Of a stretch of 64,000 nucleotides of DNA, positions 42,359-49,420 are shown one piece after another. A program made the translations under genes and the position numbers. The number at the start of each line of letters is the position of its first letter. The first letter of the stretch is position 1. Under the pieces are notes generated by a model. That model did no database searches, was not told the origin of the DNA, and saw only the letters and a list, made by a program, of their open reading frames with translations. This stretch comes from Arenibacter amylolyticus (GTDB taxonomy: Bacteria; Bacteroidota; Bacteroidia; Flavobacteriales; Flavobacteriaceae): assembly GCF_002150785.1 (NCBI RefSeq), contig NZ_MTAZ01000002.1:55934-119933 (forward strand). Reading direction: 5' to 3'.

Positions 42359-42988
42359 TTAGTACAGTTCCAAGGCCTTTGCCTGCTGTAATAAATCTAC
42401 AAGATTGTCTACGTTTAGTTTACGCATCAATCGTGCTTTGTAGGTGCTTACAGTTTTCTCGTTCAAGCTAAGGTCTTGTGCAACCTCTTTGTTGCGTTTT
42501 CCGCTAGCCAATAGCTTAAGAACCTCTACCTCTCTTGAGGATAGTTTTCTAAAGAATCTCCTTGGCTTTTGGGTGCCCTCATCAAATGCGAGGCGCTGGG
42601 CTAGTTCGTTGGTGATGAACATGTTACCCTCACTTACCTTTCTAATGGCGCTTACCAAGTACTCTAGGTCAGAGGATTTGGAAAGGTAACCAAAGGCGCC
42701 TGCACGGATAGTACTTAGGGCGTAAACGTCTTCAGACTGGCCGCTGTAAATCAAAACCCTTATGCCAGGGTATTCCTTTTTTATTTTTCTTAGCGTTGCA
42801 ATACCATTAATGGTAGGGATGTCCATCTCCAAAAGTATAATGTCTGGGGAACTGTTTTCTAAATAGTTGAAAAGTTCCGAGGTGGTTGCAACATCGCCTA
42901 TCACTTGAATATCGGAAGTGGGCTCTAAAACCTGTTTAATACCCACTCTTACAACGGGATGATTGTCTGCAATTAAAATTTTAATCAT
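42359..42988 (-). CDS. LuxR/NarL-type response regulator with Glu at the phospho-acceptor
   Basis: A 209-residue receiver-HTH protein. The receiver is MIKILIADNHPVVRVG..., with D8-N9 in place of the usual acidic pair, SPDIILLEMDIPTING with Glu54 where FixJ has Asp54, Ser82 in IYSGQ and Lys104 in GYLSKSSD. The C-terminal LuxR-type HTH is LSSREVEVLKLLASGKRNKE with EKTVSTYKARLMRKL. Glu at position 54 can mimic a phosphorylated Asp, so the protein may be constitutively active or be controlled another way. An Asp at 56 is unlikely to substitute. ATG 42988 is chosen over TTG 43012 because the domain begins there. No kinase gene is adjacent. Confidence 0.88.
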   Translation of the reverse strand: MIKILIADNHPVVRVGIKQVLEPTSDIQVIGDVATTSELFNYLENSSPDIILLEMDIPTINGIATLRKIKKEYPGIRVLIYSGQSEDVYALSTIRAGAFGYLSKSSDLEYLVSAIRKVSEGNMFITNELAQRLAFDEGTQKPRRFFRKLSSREVEVLKLLASGKRNKEVAQDLSLNEKTVSTYKARLMRKLNVDNLVDLLQQAKALELY

Positions 42989-43132
42989 TTTAGATGGTTT
43001 TGTAGATGCCAATTTTCACAACTGCGTCTTTGATTGCTGACACGTATTGTAAGATTAAACAATCCTAGTTCTTACACAAAGCTCTTGCTTTTAAATAGAA
43101 ATCAAAAGTTTTACTCTGTATATTCGATTTAA

Positions 43133-43945
43133 TTACTTGGTTCTTAGGTGAGATGCCGTTTTTAGCTCATTTGGAATTTCACAAACGGGGATTGGAACCA
43201 TTTTATGCCTGTTCGCCTTATTTAGGCTATTAAAGATACGGAAAATTTCCTTTTCTCTGTCAATAAAATCGGATTCAGTCTTTCCATTTTCAAACATCTC
43301 CATGGCCCACTCCAATTCAGGGTAGGTAGCTCCCAGTTGATCTTCGTCTGTTCTATCGTCGCCCCAAAGTCCGTCCGTAGGTGCCGCCTGTATAATTTCT
43401 GGGATTATGCCCAGTACATTCGCTATTTCGTAGACCTCAGATTTTAAGAGATCCGCAATAGGACTTAGGTCTACCCCGCCATCACCGTATTTGGTGTAAA
43501 ACCCTACACCAAAATCTTCTATTTTGTTACCGGTACCTGCAACCAGGAGTTTGTCTAAGGCCGCAAAATAGTACAGGGTGGTCATTCGTAAACGCGCCCG
43601 GGTATTGGCTAAGGACATAAATCTATCTTCCTCCTTGTCTACGCTGGGGACACTTTCTACAAAGCTGTCAAAAACCGGTGTGAGGTTAATAGTATTGCTT
43701 CTAACATTTTGGAAGTTGTCTTTTAGCCAATTAATATGGTTAGTTGCGCGCTCTTCCTGATTTGCCATTTGATGAATAGGCATCTCCAAGCAAAGTAGTT
43801 CCAATCCGGTCTTAGCACATAAGGTGCTCGTTACGGCAGAATCTATGCCGCCGGATATACCGATGGTAAATCCCTTCATCTGTGCCTTTTCGGCGTAATC
43901 TTTTAACCAGTCAACAATATGGTCTATAACTTTTTCGGTTTGCAT
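43133..43945 (-). CDS. nadE: NAD+ synthase
   Basis: A 270-residue ammonia-type NAD synthetase with the ATP-pyrophosphatase loop GISGGIDSAVTS (near residue 28), NTRARLRMTTLYYFA, LVAGTGNKIEDFGVGFYTKYGD-type substrate block (GTGNKIEDFGVGFYTKYG) and AAPTDGLWGDDRTDEDQLG. It amidates deamido-NAD with ammonia in the last step of NAD synthesis. No glutaminase domain is fused. It is transcribed divergently from gldB, an arrangement I recall as common in flavobacteria. Confidence 0.93.
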   Translation of the reverse strand: MQTEKVIDHIVDWLKDYAEKAQMKGFTIGISGGIDSAVTSTLCAKTGLELLCLEMPIHQMANQEERATNHINWLKDNFQNVRSNTINLTPVFDSFVESVPSVDKEEDRFMSLANTRARLRMTTLYYFAALDKLLVAGTGNKIEDFGVGFYTKYGDGGVDLSPIADLLKSEVYEIANVLGIIPEIIQAAPTDGLWGDDRTDEDQLGATYPELEWAMEMFENGKTESDFIDREKEIFRIFNSLNKANRHKMVPIPVCEIPNELKTASHLRTK

Positions 43946-43973
43946 CTAAAGGGTTTATATGATTTTAAAAACT

Positions 43974-43981
43974 TAACTTTG
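43974..43981 (+). promoter_or_regulatory. Promoter -7 box of gldB
   Basis: TAACTTTG matches TAnnTTTG exactly and lies 58 bases before ATG 44040. No TTG at a proper distance is seen. Confidence 0.4.
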
Positions 43982-44039
43982 CACAGTAAAAATAATACCT
44001 AAGGACTAGAATATAAAACATTATCATATTTTGTTGAGA

Positions 44040-45008
44040 ATGCACAGCGCTAAATGGCTCTTAAGTCTGTTAATGATAGCTTTCTACGGTTGTGGGGAGA
44101 TTGATAAAACGGCTGAGGAAATTTCAAAAATAACGGTGGAAATGGAGGTTTCCAGATTTGATAAGGAGTTTGCTCAGGTAACGCCAAGCGGTATTCCTCA
44201 ATTGAAGGAAAAATACCCCTATCTATTCCCGGAAAAATATCCAGACAGTGTTTGGGTGGCTAAAGTTCAGGATAGCCTTCAGTTGGCACTATTGGAGGAG
44301 GTTCAGTTGACTTTTCCTGATTTTGATAAGGAAAAGGAGAGGTTGGAAAACCTATTTAAGCATATAAAATACTATTATCCCAAAAGTCCATTGCCTAAGG
44401 TGGTTACGGTAACTTCGGATGTGGATTACAATAACAGGGTGATTTTAACAGATAGCCTATTGTTAATTGGTCTGGATAATTATCTAGGGCCCTCCCACGA
44501 ATTCTATAGCGTAATCCCAAAATATATAGCTCAAGGCCTGGATAAAAAATACTTGGAGGCCAATGTGGCAAGTGCCTTCGCTAAAAAAGTGATTCCCACC
44601 CCTACGGAAAGGTCATTGCTTTCTTGGATGGTCTACTACGGAAAGGAGCTTTATTTAAAGAGTACGTTGTTGCCGTTGGCCTCAGAGGAGGTGGTGCTGG
44701 GATACCGTGCGGAGCAATTGGAGTGGGCAGCTGCAAATGAAGAGCAGATTTGGAGGTACTTTATAGAGCGAGAACTTTTGTATAGTACAGATAATAAATT
44801 GGGACCCAGATTTCTGGATCCAGCTCCTTTTTCCAAATTTCAATTGGAATTGGATAACGAGTCGCCTGGTAGGATAGGTCGGTATATTGGCTGGCAGATT
44901 GTAAAGGCGTTTATGGATAATAATGAGGTTGGGCTGCAGGAGATGTTAGTCTTGCCAGGGGAGGAATTATTTAGAAAGTCTAGATATAAGCCCAGGAAAT
45001 TGAATTAG
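44040..45008 (+). CDS. gldB: Gliding-motility lipoprotein GldB
   Basis: A 322-residue lipoprotein: signal MHSAKWLLSLLMIAFYGC with lipobox FYGC, then a long soluble domain. Recognisable GldB segments are ISRFDKEFA-like (VSRFDKEFAQV), LKEKYPYLFPEKYPDSVW, SHEFYSVIPKYIAQGLDKKYL and PGRIGRYIGWQIVKAFM. In Flavobacterium johnsoniae GldB is required for gliding and for the type IX secretion-dependent motility machinery. gldC follows after 33 bp. The TTG TTG codons before ATG 44040 could add three residues; the ATG fits the signal peptide. Confidence 0.88.
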   Translation: MHSAKWLLSLLMIAFYGCGEIDKTAEEISKITVEMEVSRFDKEFAQVTPSGIPQLKEKYPYLFPEKYPDSVWVAKVQDSLQLALLEEVQLTFPDFDKEKERLENLFKHIKYYYPKSPLPKVVTVTSDVDYNNRVILTDSLLLIGLDNYLGPSHEFYSVIPKYIAQGLDKKYLEANVASAFAKKVIPTPTERSLLSWMVYYGKELYLKSTLLPLASEEVVLGYRAEQLEWAAANEEQIWRYFIERELLYSTDNKLGPRFLDPAPFSKFQLELDNESPGRIGRYIGWQIVKAFMDNNEVGLQEMLVLPGEELFRKSRYKPRKLN

Positions 45009-45041
45009 GTTTTATTATTGAAATTATATTAACATACAAGC

Positions 45042-45377
45042 ATGTCAAAATTACATACATCGGAAATTAATTTAGAAATTACTTTAGATGAAAACCGGGT
45101 TCCGGAAAAGCTAATGTGGTCCGCAGAGGATGGAGGCGTCTCCAAGGAGGAGGCAAAAGCAATCTTATTGTCTGTATGGGATAGTAAGAATCAAGAGTCC
45201 TTAAAGATTGATTTATGGACCAAAGATATGCCGGTAGACGAGATGCGCGTTTTCTTTCATCAAACCTTAGTGTCCTTGTCTAATACCTTTTACAGGGCAA
45301 CGCAGGATGAAAAAATGACGGCAACTATGAAAGATTTCTGCGATTATTTTGCGGAGAAATTGGAGTTGAAGAAATAA
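45042..45377 (+). CDS. gldC: Gliding-motility protein GldC
   Basis: A 111-residue cytoplasmic-looking protein starting MSKLHTSEINLEITLDENRV. It has the GldC features PEKLMWSAEDGG, EEAKAILLSVWD, TLRIDLWTKDMPVDEM-like (LKIDLWTKDMPVDEM) and FYRATQDEKM. GldC modulates colony spreading in F. johnsoniae and its biochemical role is unknown. It lies 33 bp after gldB with a strong terminator behind, so the two form a bicistronic unit. Confidence 0.9.
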   Translation: MSKLHTSEINLEITLDENRVPEKLMWSAEDGGVSKEEAKAILLSVWDSKNQESLKIDLWTKDMPVDEMRVFFHQTLVSLSNTFYRATQDEKMTATMKDFCDYFAEKLELKK

Positions 45378-45386
45378 CCAGATATT

Positions 45387-45420
45387 ATAAGGGGCTTAAA
45401 GTAGGCCCCTTATTTTTTTT
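45387..45420 (+). terminator. Terminator of the gldB-gldC unit
   Basis: ATAAGGGGC (45387-45395) pairs with GCCCCTTAT (45405-45413), followed by a run of Ts. Confidence 0.88.
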
Positions 45421-45483
45421 GTATAAATGAAAGTTCTATTCACCTGTCCCGACTAATTATTCTATAGGTTTAACAAGGGCGCT

Positions 45484-45861
45484 ATGGCTGCAACAACAAG
45501 TAAACACTTAGTGTTTGTGTACAATGCCAAATCTGGACTGGGAAATTCGTTAATGGATGGGGCCCATAAGATTCTTGATCCGAAGACGTATGCTTGTTCC
45601 CTTTGTGCCATAACGCACGGTGCCTTTACGGAGAAAAAGCGTTGGAAAAAGTTTAGGGAGGAATCTGGTTTAACAATGCAATTCCTGTATAAGGACCAGT
45701 TTCTTAAAAAGTATGGAAATACCCAAGAAGGGGAGGTAAAGTTCCCTGTTATCTTTGAGTTGGTCCATGGAAAACTCCAAATGTTTTTAAATGCAGCGGC
45801 TATAAACGCCCTAAAAGATCAGGAGGGGCTTATTCAAGCAATCCAGGAGCTTGGGGTTTGA
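45484..45861 (+). CDS. Conserved small protein of unknown function
   Basis: A 125-residue protein with no signal peptide and no transmembrane segment. It opens with HLVFVYNAKSGLGNSLMDGAHKIL, then YACSLCAITHG, where Cys37 and Cys40 form a CxxC, then a charged stretch EKKRWKKFREESG and a C-terminal helical part. The CxxC in a thioredoxin-like beta-alpha beginning suggests a redox-related fold, but this is a guess. I do not recognise the family with confidence. Similar small proteins at this locus near gldC occur in other flavobacteria, as I recall. It stands alone between the gldC terminator and engB. Confidence 0.7.
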   Translation: MAATTSKHLVFVYNAKSGLGNSLMDGAHKILDPKTYACSLCAITHGAFTEKKRWKKFREESGLTMQFLYKDQFLKKYGNTQEGEVKFPVIFELVHGKLQMFLNAAAINALKDQEGLIQAIQELGV

Positions 45862-45952
45862 AGCAAGGAAGCCTTAGGCTTTAGGTTTCATTTATAATGG
45901 CTAGCCCTTGTTGATTTGAGAGGTAATGTTAGGATTGAAAAAAAAGTATCTC

Positions 45953-46567
45953 CTAAAGTGTGGCTTTAAAAAAGCTTTCGTTTAACGAGTCTATGTAGTC
46001 TAGGAGCTCTTCTTGGCCTAGTCCACTGGCGGAGGAGGTTACAAAGTATTGTGGCGCTTCTTCCCAGATTCCTTCTAGTAATTTGTGGATGTAGTTGTTT
46101 ACGTGATTCTCAATGGCTTTGGGGCGTAGCTTATCGGCCTTGGTGAAAATTATGCAAAACGGGATCTGATTTTCGCCCATCCATTCCATAAACTCAAGGT
46201 CTACTTTTTGGGGTTCGTGTCTAATGTCGATCAAAACAAAGGCGCAAACCAATTGTATGCGCTCCAAAAAGTAGTCGGTAATGTATTTCTGAAAGGTTTT
46301 TTTGTCCTTTTTGGAGACACGTGCGTAGCCATATCCAGGTAAATCTACTAAGAACCAATTCTCATTGATTTTAAAATGATTGATCAATTGGGTCTTACCG
46401 GGCCTGCCCGAAGTTTTGGCCAATCCCTTTCGCTGCGTAAGCATATTGATAAGGGACGATTTGCCAACGTTGGAACGTCCTATAAAAGCGTATTCAGGTA
46501 TCGGGTCCTTTGGACAATTGGATACATTGGAATTGCTCATAACAAAGTCGGCCGACTTTATTTTCAT
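45953..46567 (-). CDS. engB: Ribosome biogenesis GTP-binding protein (EngB/YsxC)
   Basis: A 204-residue TrmE-Era-EngA-EngB GTPase: G1 GRSNVGKSS (near residue 28), switch I with KTSGRPGKTQ, G3 DLPGYG, G4 TKAD and G5 SSAS. It assists late 50S subunit assembly. Length matches YsxC. It is transcribed with the alpha/beta hydrolase gene upstream (76-bp gap) and convergently to the unknown protein. An alternative in-frame start is not needed. Confidence 0.94.
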   Translation of the reverse strand: MKIKSADFVMSNSNVSNCPKDPIPEYAFIGRSNVGKSSLINMLTQRKGLAKTSGRPGKTQLINHFKINENWFLVDLPGYGYARVSKKDKKTFQKYITDYFLERIQLVCAFVLIDIRHEPQKVDLEFMEWMGENQIPFCIIFTKADKLRPKAIENHVNNYIHKLLEGIWEEAPQYFVTSSASGLGQEELLDYIDSLNESFFKATL

Positions 46568-46643
46568 AGGTGTTCAGTTTTTAGGTTATATCTTCCGCAA
46601 ATCAACGGTGGGGCCTGAAAAATTATTTGCGAAACTTATTTTA

Positions 46644-47408
46644 TTAGAGTTGCCTTTCTTTTAGCCAGGCTTCCAAAATCCTATTAAATTCTTCCGGATG
46701 CTCCATCATTGGGGCATGCCCACATTTTTCTATCCAGAAAAGATCGGATTCGGGGAGGAGAGTGTCAAACTCCTCTGCAACATTAGGTGGGGTAACCTGA
46801 TCGTTCCTTCCCCAAATTATACAGGTTGGGGTAAGCATATGAGGGAGGTCCTTAGACATATTGTGCCTAATAGCGCTCTTGGCAATAGCTAGCGTCTTTA
46901 CCAATTTCACACGGTCGTTGACCGTTGCATATACTTCATCAACAATCTCCTTGGTAGCTACTGCGGGATCGTAAAAGACATCCTCTGCCTTTTTCTTTAT
47001 AAATTCGTAATCCCCCCTTTTTGGATACCCATCACCCATGGCACTTTCATAGAGTCCGGAGCTACCGGTAAGGACTAAGGCCTTTACCTTTTTCGGGTAT
47101 AGTTTGGTGTATAATAGACCGATATGTCCACCCAAGGAATTCCCTAAAAGAATAACGTTTTCTAATTCTTTGTGGGTAATAAAACCATCTAAAAACTTTG
47201 CGAAGCTCTTGACGTTAGTCTTGAGCATGGGCATGTCATATATGGGGAGTTCGGGAACAAGTACTTTGTAGCCCATAGCTGGAAAGTGATCCATTACCCC
47301 ATTAAAATTGCTTAGTCCGCCCATAAGTCCGTGAAGAATTATGATTGGTGTTCCTTCGCCCACTTCCATGTAACGGTACTTCCCTTCTTTATTTATTTTG
47401 TTTTCCAT
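46644..47408 (-). CDS. Alpha/beta hydrolase
   Basis: A 254-residue alpha/beta hydrolase. The oxyanion-hole region is ILHGLMGGLSNF (near residue 25), the nucleophile elbow is GNSLGG with Ser at its centre, and the catalytic His lies in EKCGHAPMMEHPEEFN. The Asp is probably in IWGRNDQVTPP. The substrate is unknown; the HG motif suggests ester or C-C bond hydrolysis. It has its own promoter, is divergent from mraZ, and is followed by engB. Confidence 0.88.
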   Translation of the reverse strand: MENKINKEGKYRYMEVGEGTPIIILHGLMGGLSNFNGVMDHFPAMGYKVLVPELPIYDMPMLKTNVKSFAKFLDGFITHKELENVILLGNSLGGHIGLLYTKLYPKKVKALVLTGSSGLYESAMGDGYPKRGDYEFIKKKAEDVFYDPAVATKEIVDEVYATVNDRVKLVKTLAIAKSAIRHNMSKDLPHMLTPTCIIWGRNDQVTPPNVAEEFDTLLPESDLFWIEKCGHAPMMEHPEEFNRILEAWLKERQL

Positions 47409-47435
47409 GCACGAATGCTTGTAATCTTATGATGG

Positions 47436-47463
47436 CAAATATAGACAATTCATCATTACGCAA
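47436..47463 (-). promoter_or_regulatory. Promoter of the hydrolase-engB unit
   Basis: On the minus strand TTG (47463-47461), a 17-base spacer and TATATTTG (47443-47436) match the bacteroidete consensus. The leader to ATG 47408 is about 25 nt. Confidence 0.65.
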
Positions 47464-47599
47464 AGGTGACCAAATTTTTATAAAAGCCAAATTATTATTT
47501 TTTTTCCTACTTTTTTAGTGATTTCAACAAAAATCCAATCGGGGGAAACACCCTGTTTCACCTCCGAAATGAGGTGCTATATCGGATTTTATCAACAAA

Positions 47600-47625
47600 G
47601 TGGTATTTTGTGGTAAAATGTGGTA
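47600..47625 (+). promoter_or_regulatory. Three GTGGTA direct repeats, candidate MraZ box
   Basis: GTGGTA occurs at 47600, 47610 and 47620, exactly one helical turn apart. MraZ in other bacteria binds direct repeats of TGGG- or GTG-type boxes spaced 10 bp apart upstream of its own gene. The repeats lie just before and over the -33 region of the promoter, suited to repression of the division cluster. Confidence 0.65.
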
Positions 47626-47635
47626 ATAAATTCTA

Positions 47636-47643
47636 TATATTTG
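47636..47643 (+). promoter_or_regulatory. Promoter -7 box of the mraZ/dcw cluster
   Basis: TATATTTG matches TAnnTTTG exactly, 28 bases before GTG 47672. The -33 region is occupied by the GTGGTA repeats, and only a poorly spaced TTG (47608-47610) is visible. Confidence 0.55.
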
Positions 47644-47671
47644 AGTTGTCAATATATAACCCAGCTACTTC

Positions 47672-48136
47672 GTGATAAATTTCATCGGAACATTTGATTG
47701 TAAGGCAGATACCAAGGGTAGGGTGATGCTTCCGGTGGCGCTAAAAAATCAAATGTCCCCAGTGCTTAAGGATGGATTTGTCCTTAAGCGATCCGTTTTT
47801 CAGCCATGTCTGGAATTATACCCTATGGCGGAGTGGAATATTTTGATGCAGAAAATGAAAAAAATGAATCGGTTTTCGAAAAAAAACAACGATTTCATTC
47901 GACTGTTTTCAGCTGGGGTAAAGGTAGTGGAAATTGATACAACCGGAAGGTTGCTGATCCCAAAAGATTTGGTGAAGGTGGCCGGGATTAAGAAAGAGGT
48001 GGTGTTGAGTTCTGCTATCGATATTATTGAGATTTGGGATAAAGAGAGTTATGAAAAATCGCTGGGAGATACAGTGGAAGATTTTGCGAGTTTGGCAGAA
48101 GAAGTAATGGGAGGAGATGACTATGAGCTATCATAA
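47672..48136 (+). CDS. mraZ: Transcriptional regulator MraZ
   Basis: A 154-residue AbrB-like DNA-binding protein with two SpoVT/AbrB-type domains, each with its signature (DTKGRVMLPVALK near residue 13, DTTGRLLIPKDLVKVAGI near residue 93). It acts as a repressor of the division and cell-wall cluster, including itself, and binds direct repeats upstream of its gene. Start is GTG 47672 (MINFIGTFDCKAD). The last bases overlap rsmH by 14-20 bp. It is the first gene of the cluster. Confidence 0.93.
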   Translation: MINFIGTFDCKADTKGRVMLPVALKNQMSPVLKDGFVLKRSVFQPCLELYPMAEWNILMQKMKKMNRFSKKNNDFIRLFSAGVKVVEIDTTGRLLIPKDLVKVAGIKKEVVLSSAIDIIEIWDKESYEKSLGDTVEDFASLAEEVMGGDDYELS

Positions 48137-49019
48137 TGCAGTATTGTTAAAGGAGTCCGTTGATGGACTGGCTATTAAGCCGGATGGGGTGTATGTAGAC
48201 GTCACCTTTGGTGGAGGTGGGCATTCCAGGGAAATCCTTAGTCGCTTAGGGGAAAAAGGTCGTTTATTGGCTTTTGATCAGGATGAGGATGCTCTGCAGA
48301 ATACAATTGAAGATGAGCGTTTTCTCTTGATAAATCAGAATTTTAGATACCTAAGACAATATCTAAAATTTTACGGCGTGACCAAAGTGGATGGGGTGTT
48401 GGCAGATTTTGGGGTTTCTTCCCATCAGTTCGACAAGGCAGAGAGGGGGTTTTCTACGCGCTTTGATGCGGATCTGGATATGAGGATGAGCAAAACCAAT
48501 AAGCTGTCGGCCAATGAGGTGGTGAATAACTATGATTACGACGAGTTAAGGAGAGTGTTGTTCGATTATGGGGACTTGCGAAACGCTAATGCAATGGCGA
48601 AGGCCATATTGGCACATAGGGAAACAGAGCCCATAAAGACCACTGCGCAGTTGAAAGAAGTGTTGGCTGCATTTTTACCCAAGCATAGGGAGCATAAGAT
48701 ATTGGCGCAGATATATCAAGCCATTAGGATAGAGGTGAATCAAGAGATCCAAGTGATAAAGGAATTCTTAGAGCAGGTTCCCGAAGTGATGGATGCAGGT
48801 GGAAGGCTTAGTGTAATTAGCTATCATTCCTTAGAAGATAGACTGGTGAAGCGATTTGTGAGAGCGGGTAGTTTTGAAGGGGAGCCAGAAAAGGATTTCT
48901 ATGGGAATATAGACGTGCCGTTTAAGAAGGTGGGTAAATTGATTGTTCCCTCTAAGGCAGAGATAAAGGAAAATAATAGGGCACGAAGTGCCAAGCTAAG
49001 GATAGCGGAGCGGATTTAG
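48123..49019 (+). CDS. rsmH: 16S rRNA (cytosine1402-N4) methyltransferase
   Basis: A 298-residue SAM methyltransferase (formerly MraW) that methylates C1402 in the decoding centre. Landmarks are VDVTFGGGGHSREIL (motif I), FDQDEDA, DFGVSSHQFD, RGFSTRFDADLDMRM and SVISYHSLEDRLVKRF. ATG 48123 (MSYHNAVLL) has GGAGG eight bases before; ATG 48117 would add MT. It overlaps mraZ and is followed by ftsL after 77 bp. Confidence 0.93.
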   Translation: MSYHNAVLLKESVDGLAIKPDGVYVDVTFGGGGHSREILSRLGEKGRLLAFDQDEDALQNTIEDERFLLINQNFRYLRQYLKFYGVTKVDGVLADFGVSSHQFDKAERGFSTRFDADLDMRMSKTNKLSANEVVNNYDYDELRRVLFDYGDLRNANAMAKAILAHRETEPIKTTAQLKEVLAAFLPKHREHKILAQIYQAIRIEVNQEIQVIKEFLEQVPEVMDAGGRLSVISYHSLEDRLVKRFVRAGSFEGEPEKDFYGNIDVPFKKVGKLIVPSKAEIKENNRARSAKLRIAERI

Positions 49020-49096
49020 TTGGGTTTGTCCAGTCTAAAACTGATTGTGGATTCTATTTGGTTTTTGAAGTATATAATATATAAGGTATAAGAACA

Positions 49097-49420
49097 GTGA
49101 AAAAAGGATTGTTGGATTTGTTAAAAGGTAAGTTTTTGGTGAGCGGAGGTGCGCCCAAGAATTGGCTGTTTATCATATTTATTTCTTTTTTGGCCACCAT
49201 CATGATTACGAGTTCCCATAATGCCGATAGTAAGGTGCATAAAATTGCAGCCTTAAATGAGGAAGTGAAGGAGTTGCGAAGCGAGTTTGTGGAGGTGCGT
49301 TCGGATATGCAAGAGTTGAAGCTAGAGTCTACTATCTTAAAAATTGTAGAAGGGAAGGGGTTGTTTCCATCGGAGACGCCTCCAAAAAAAATAAAAGTTA
49401 AAACCGTAAAGGATAATTAG
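49097..49420 (+). CDS. ftsL: Cell-division protein FtsL-like
   Basis: A 107-residue bitopic membrane protein: short cytoplasmic N-terminus, one transmembrane helix (WLFIIFISFLATIMI, near residues 22-37) and a coiled-coil-like periplasmic part (VHKIAALNEEVKELRSEFVEV). Sequence conservation in FtsL is low; the assignment rests on size, topology and place between rsmH and the transpeptidase gene. Its stop overlaps the next start by one base. Start is GTG 49097. Confidence 0.82.
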   Translation: MKKGLLDLLKGKFLVSGGAPKNWLFIIFISFLATIMITSSHNADSKVHKIAALNEEVKELRSEFVEVRSDMQELKLESTILKIVEGKGLFPSETPPKKIKVKTVKDN

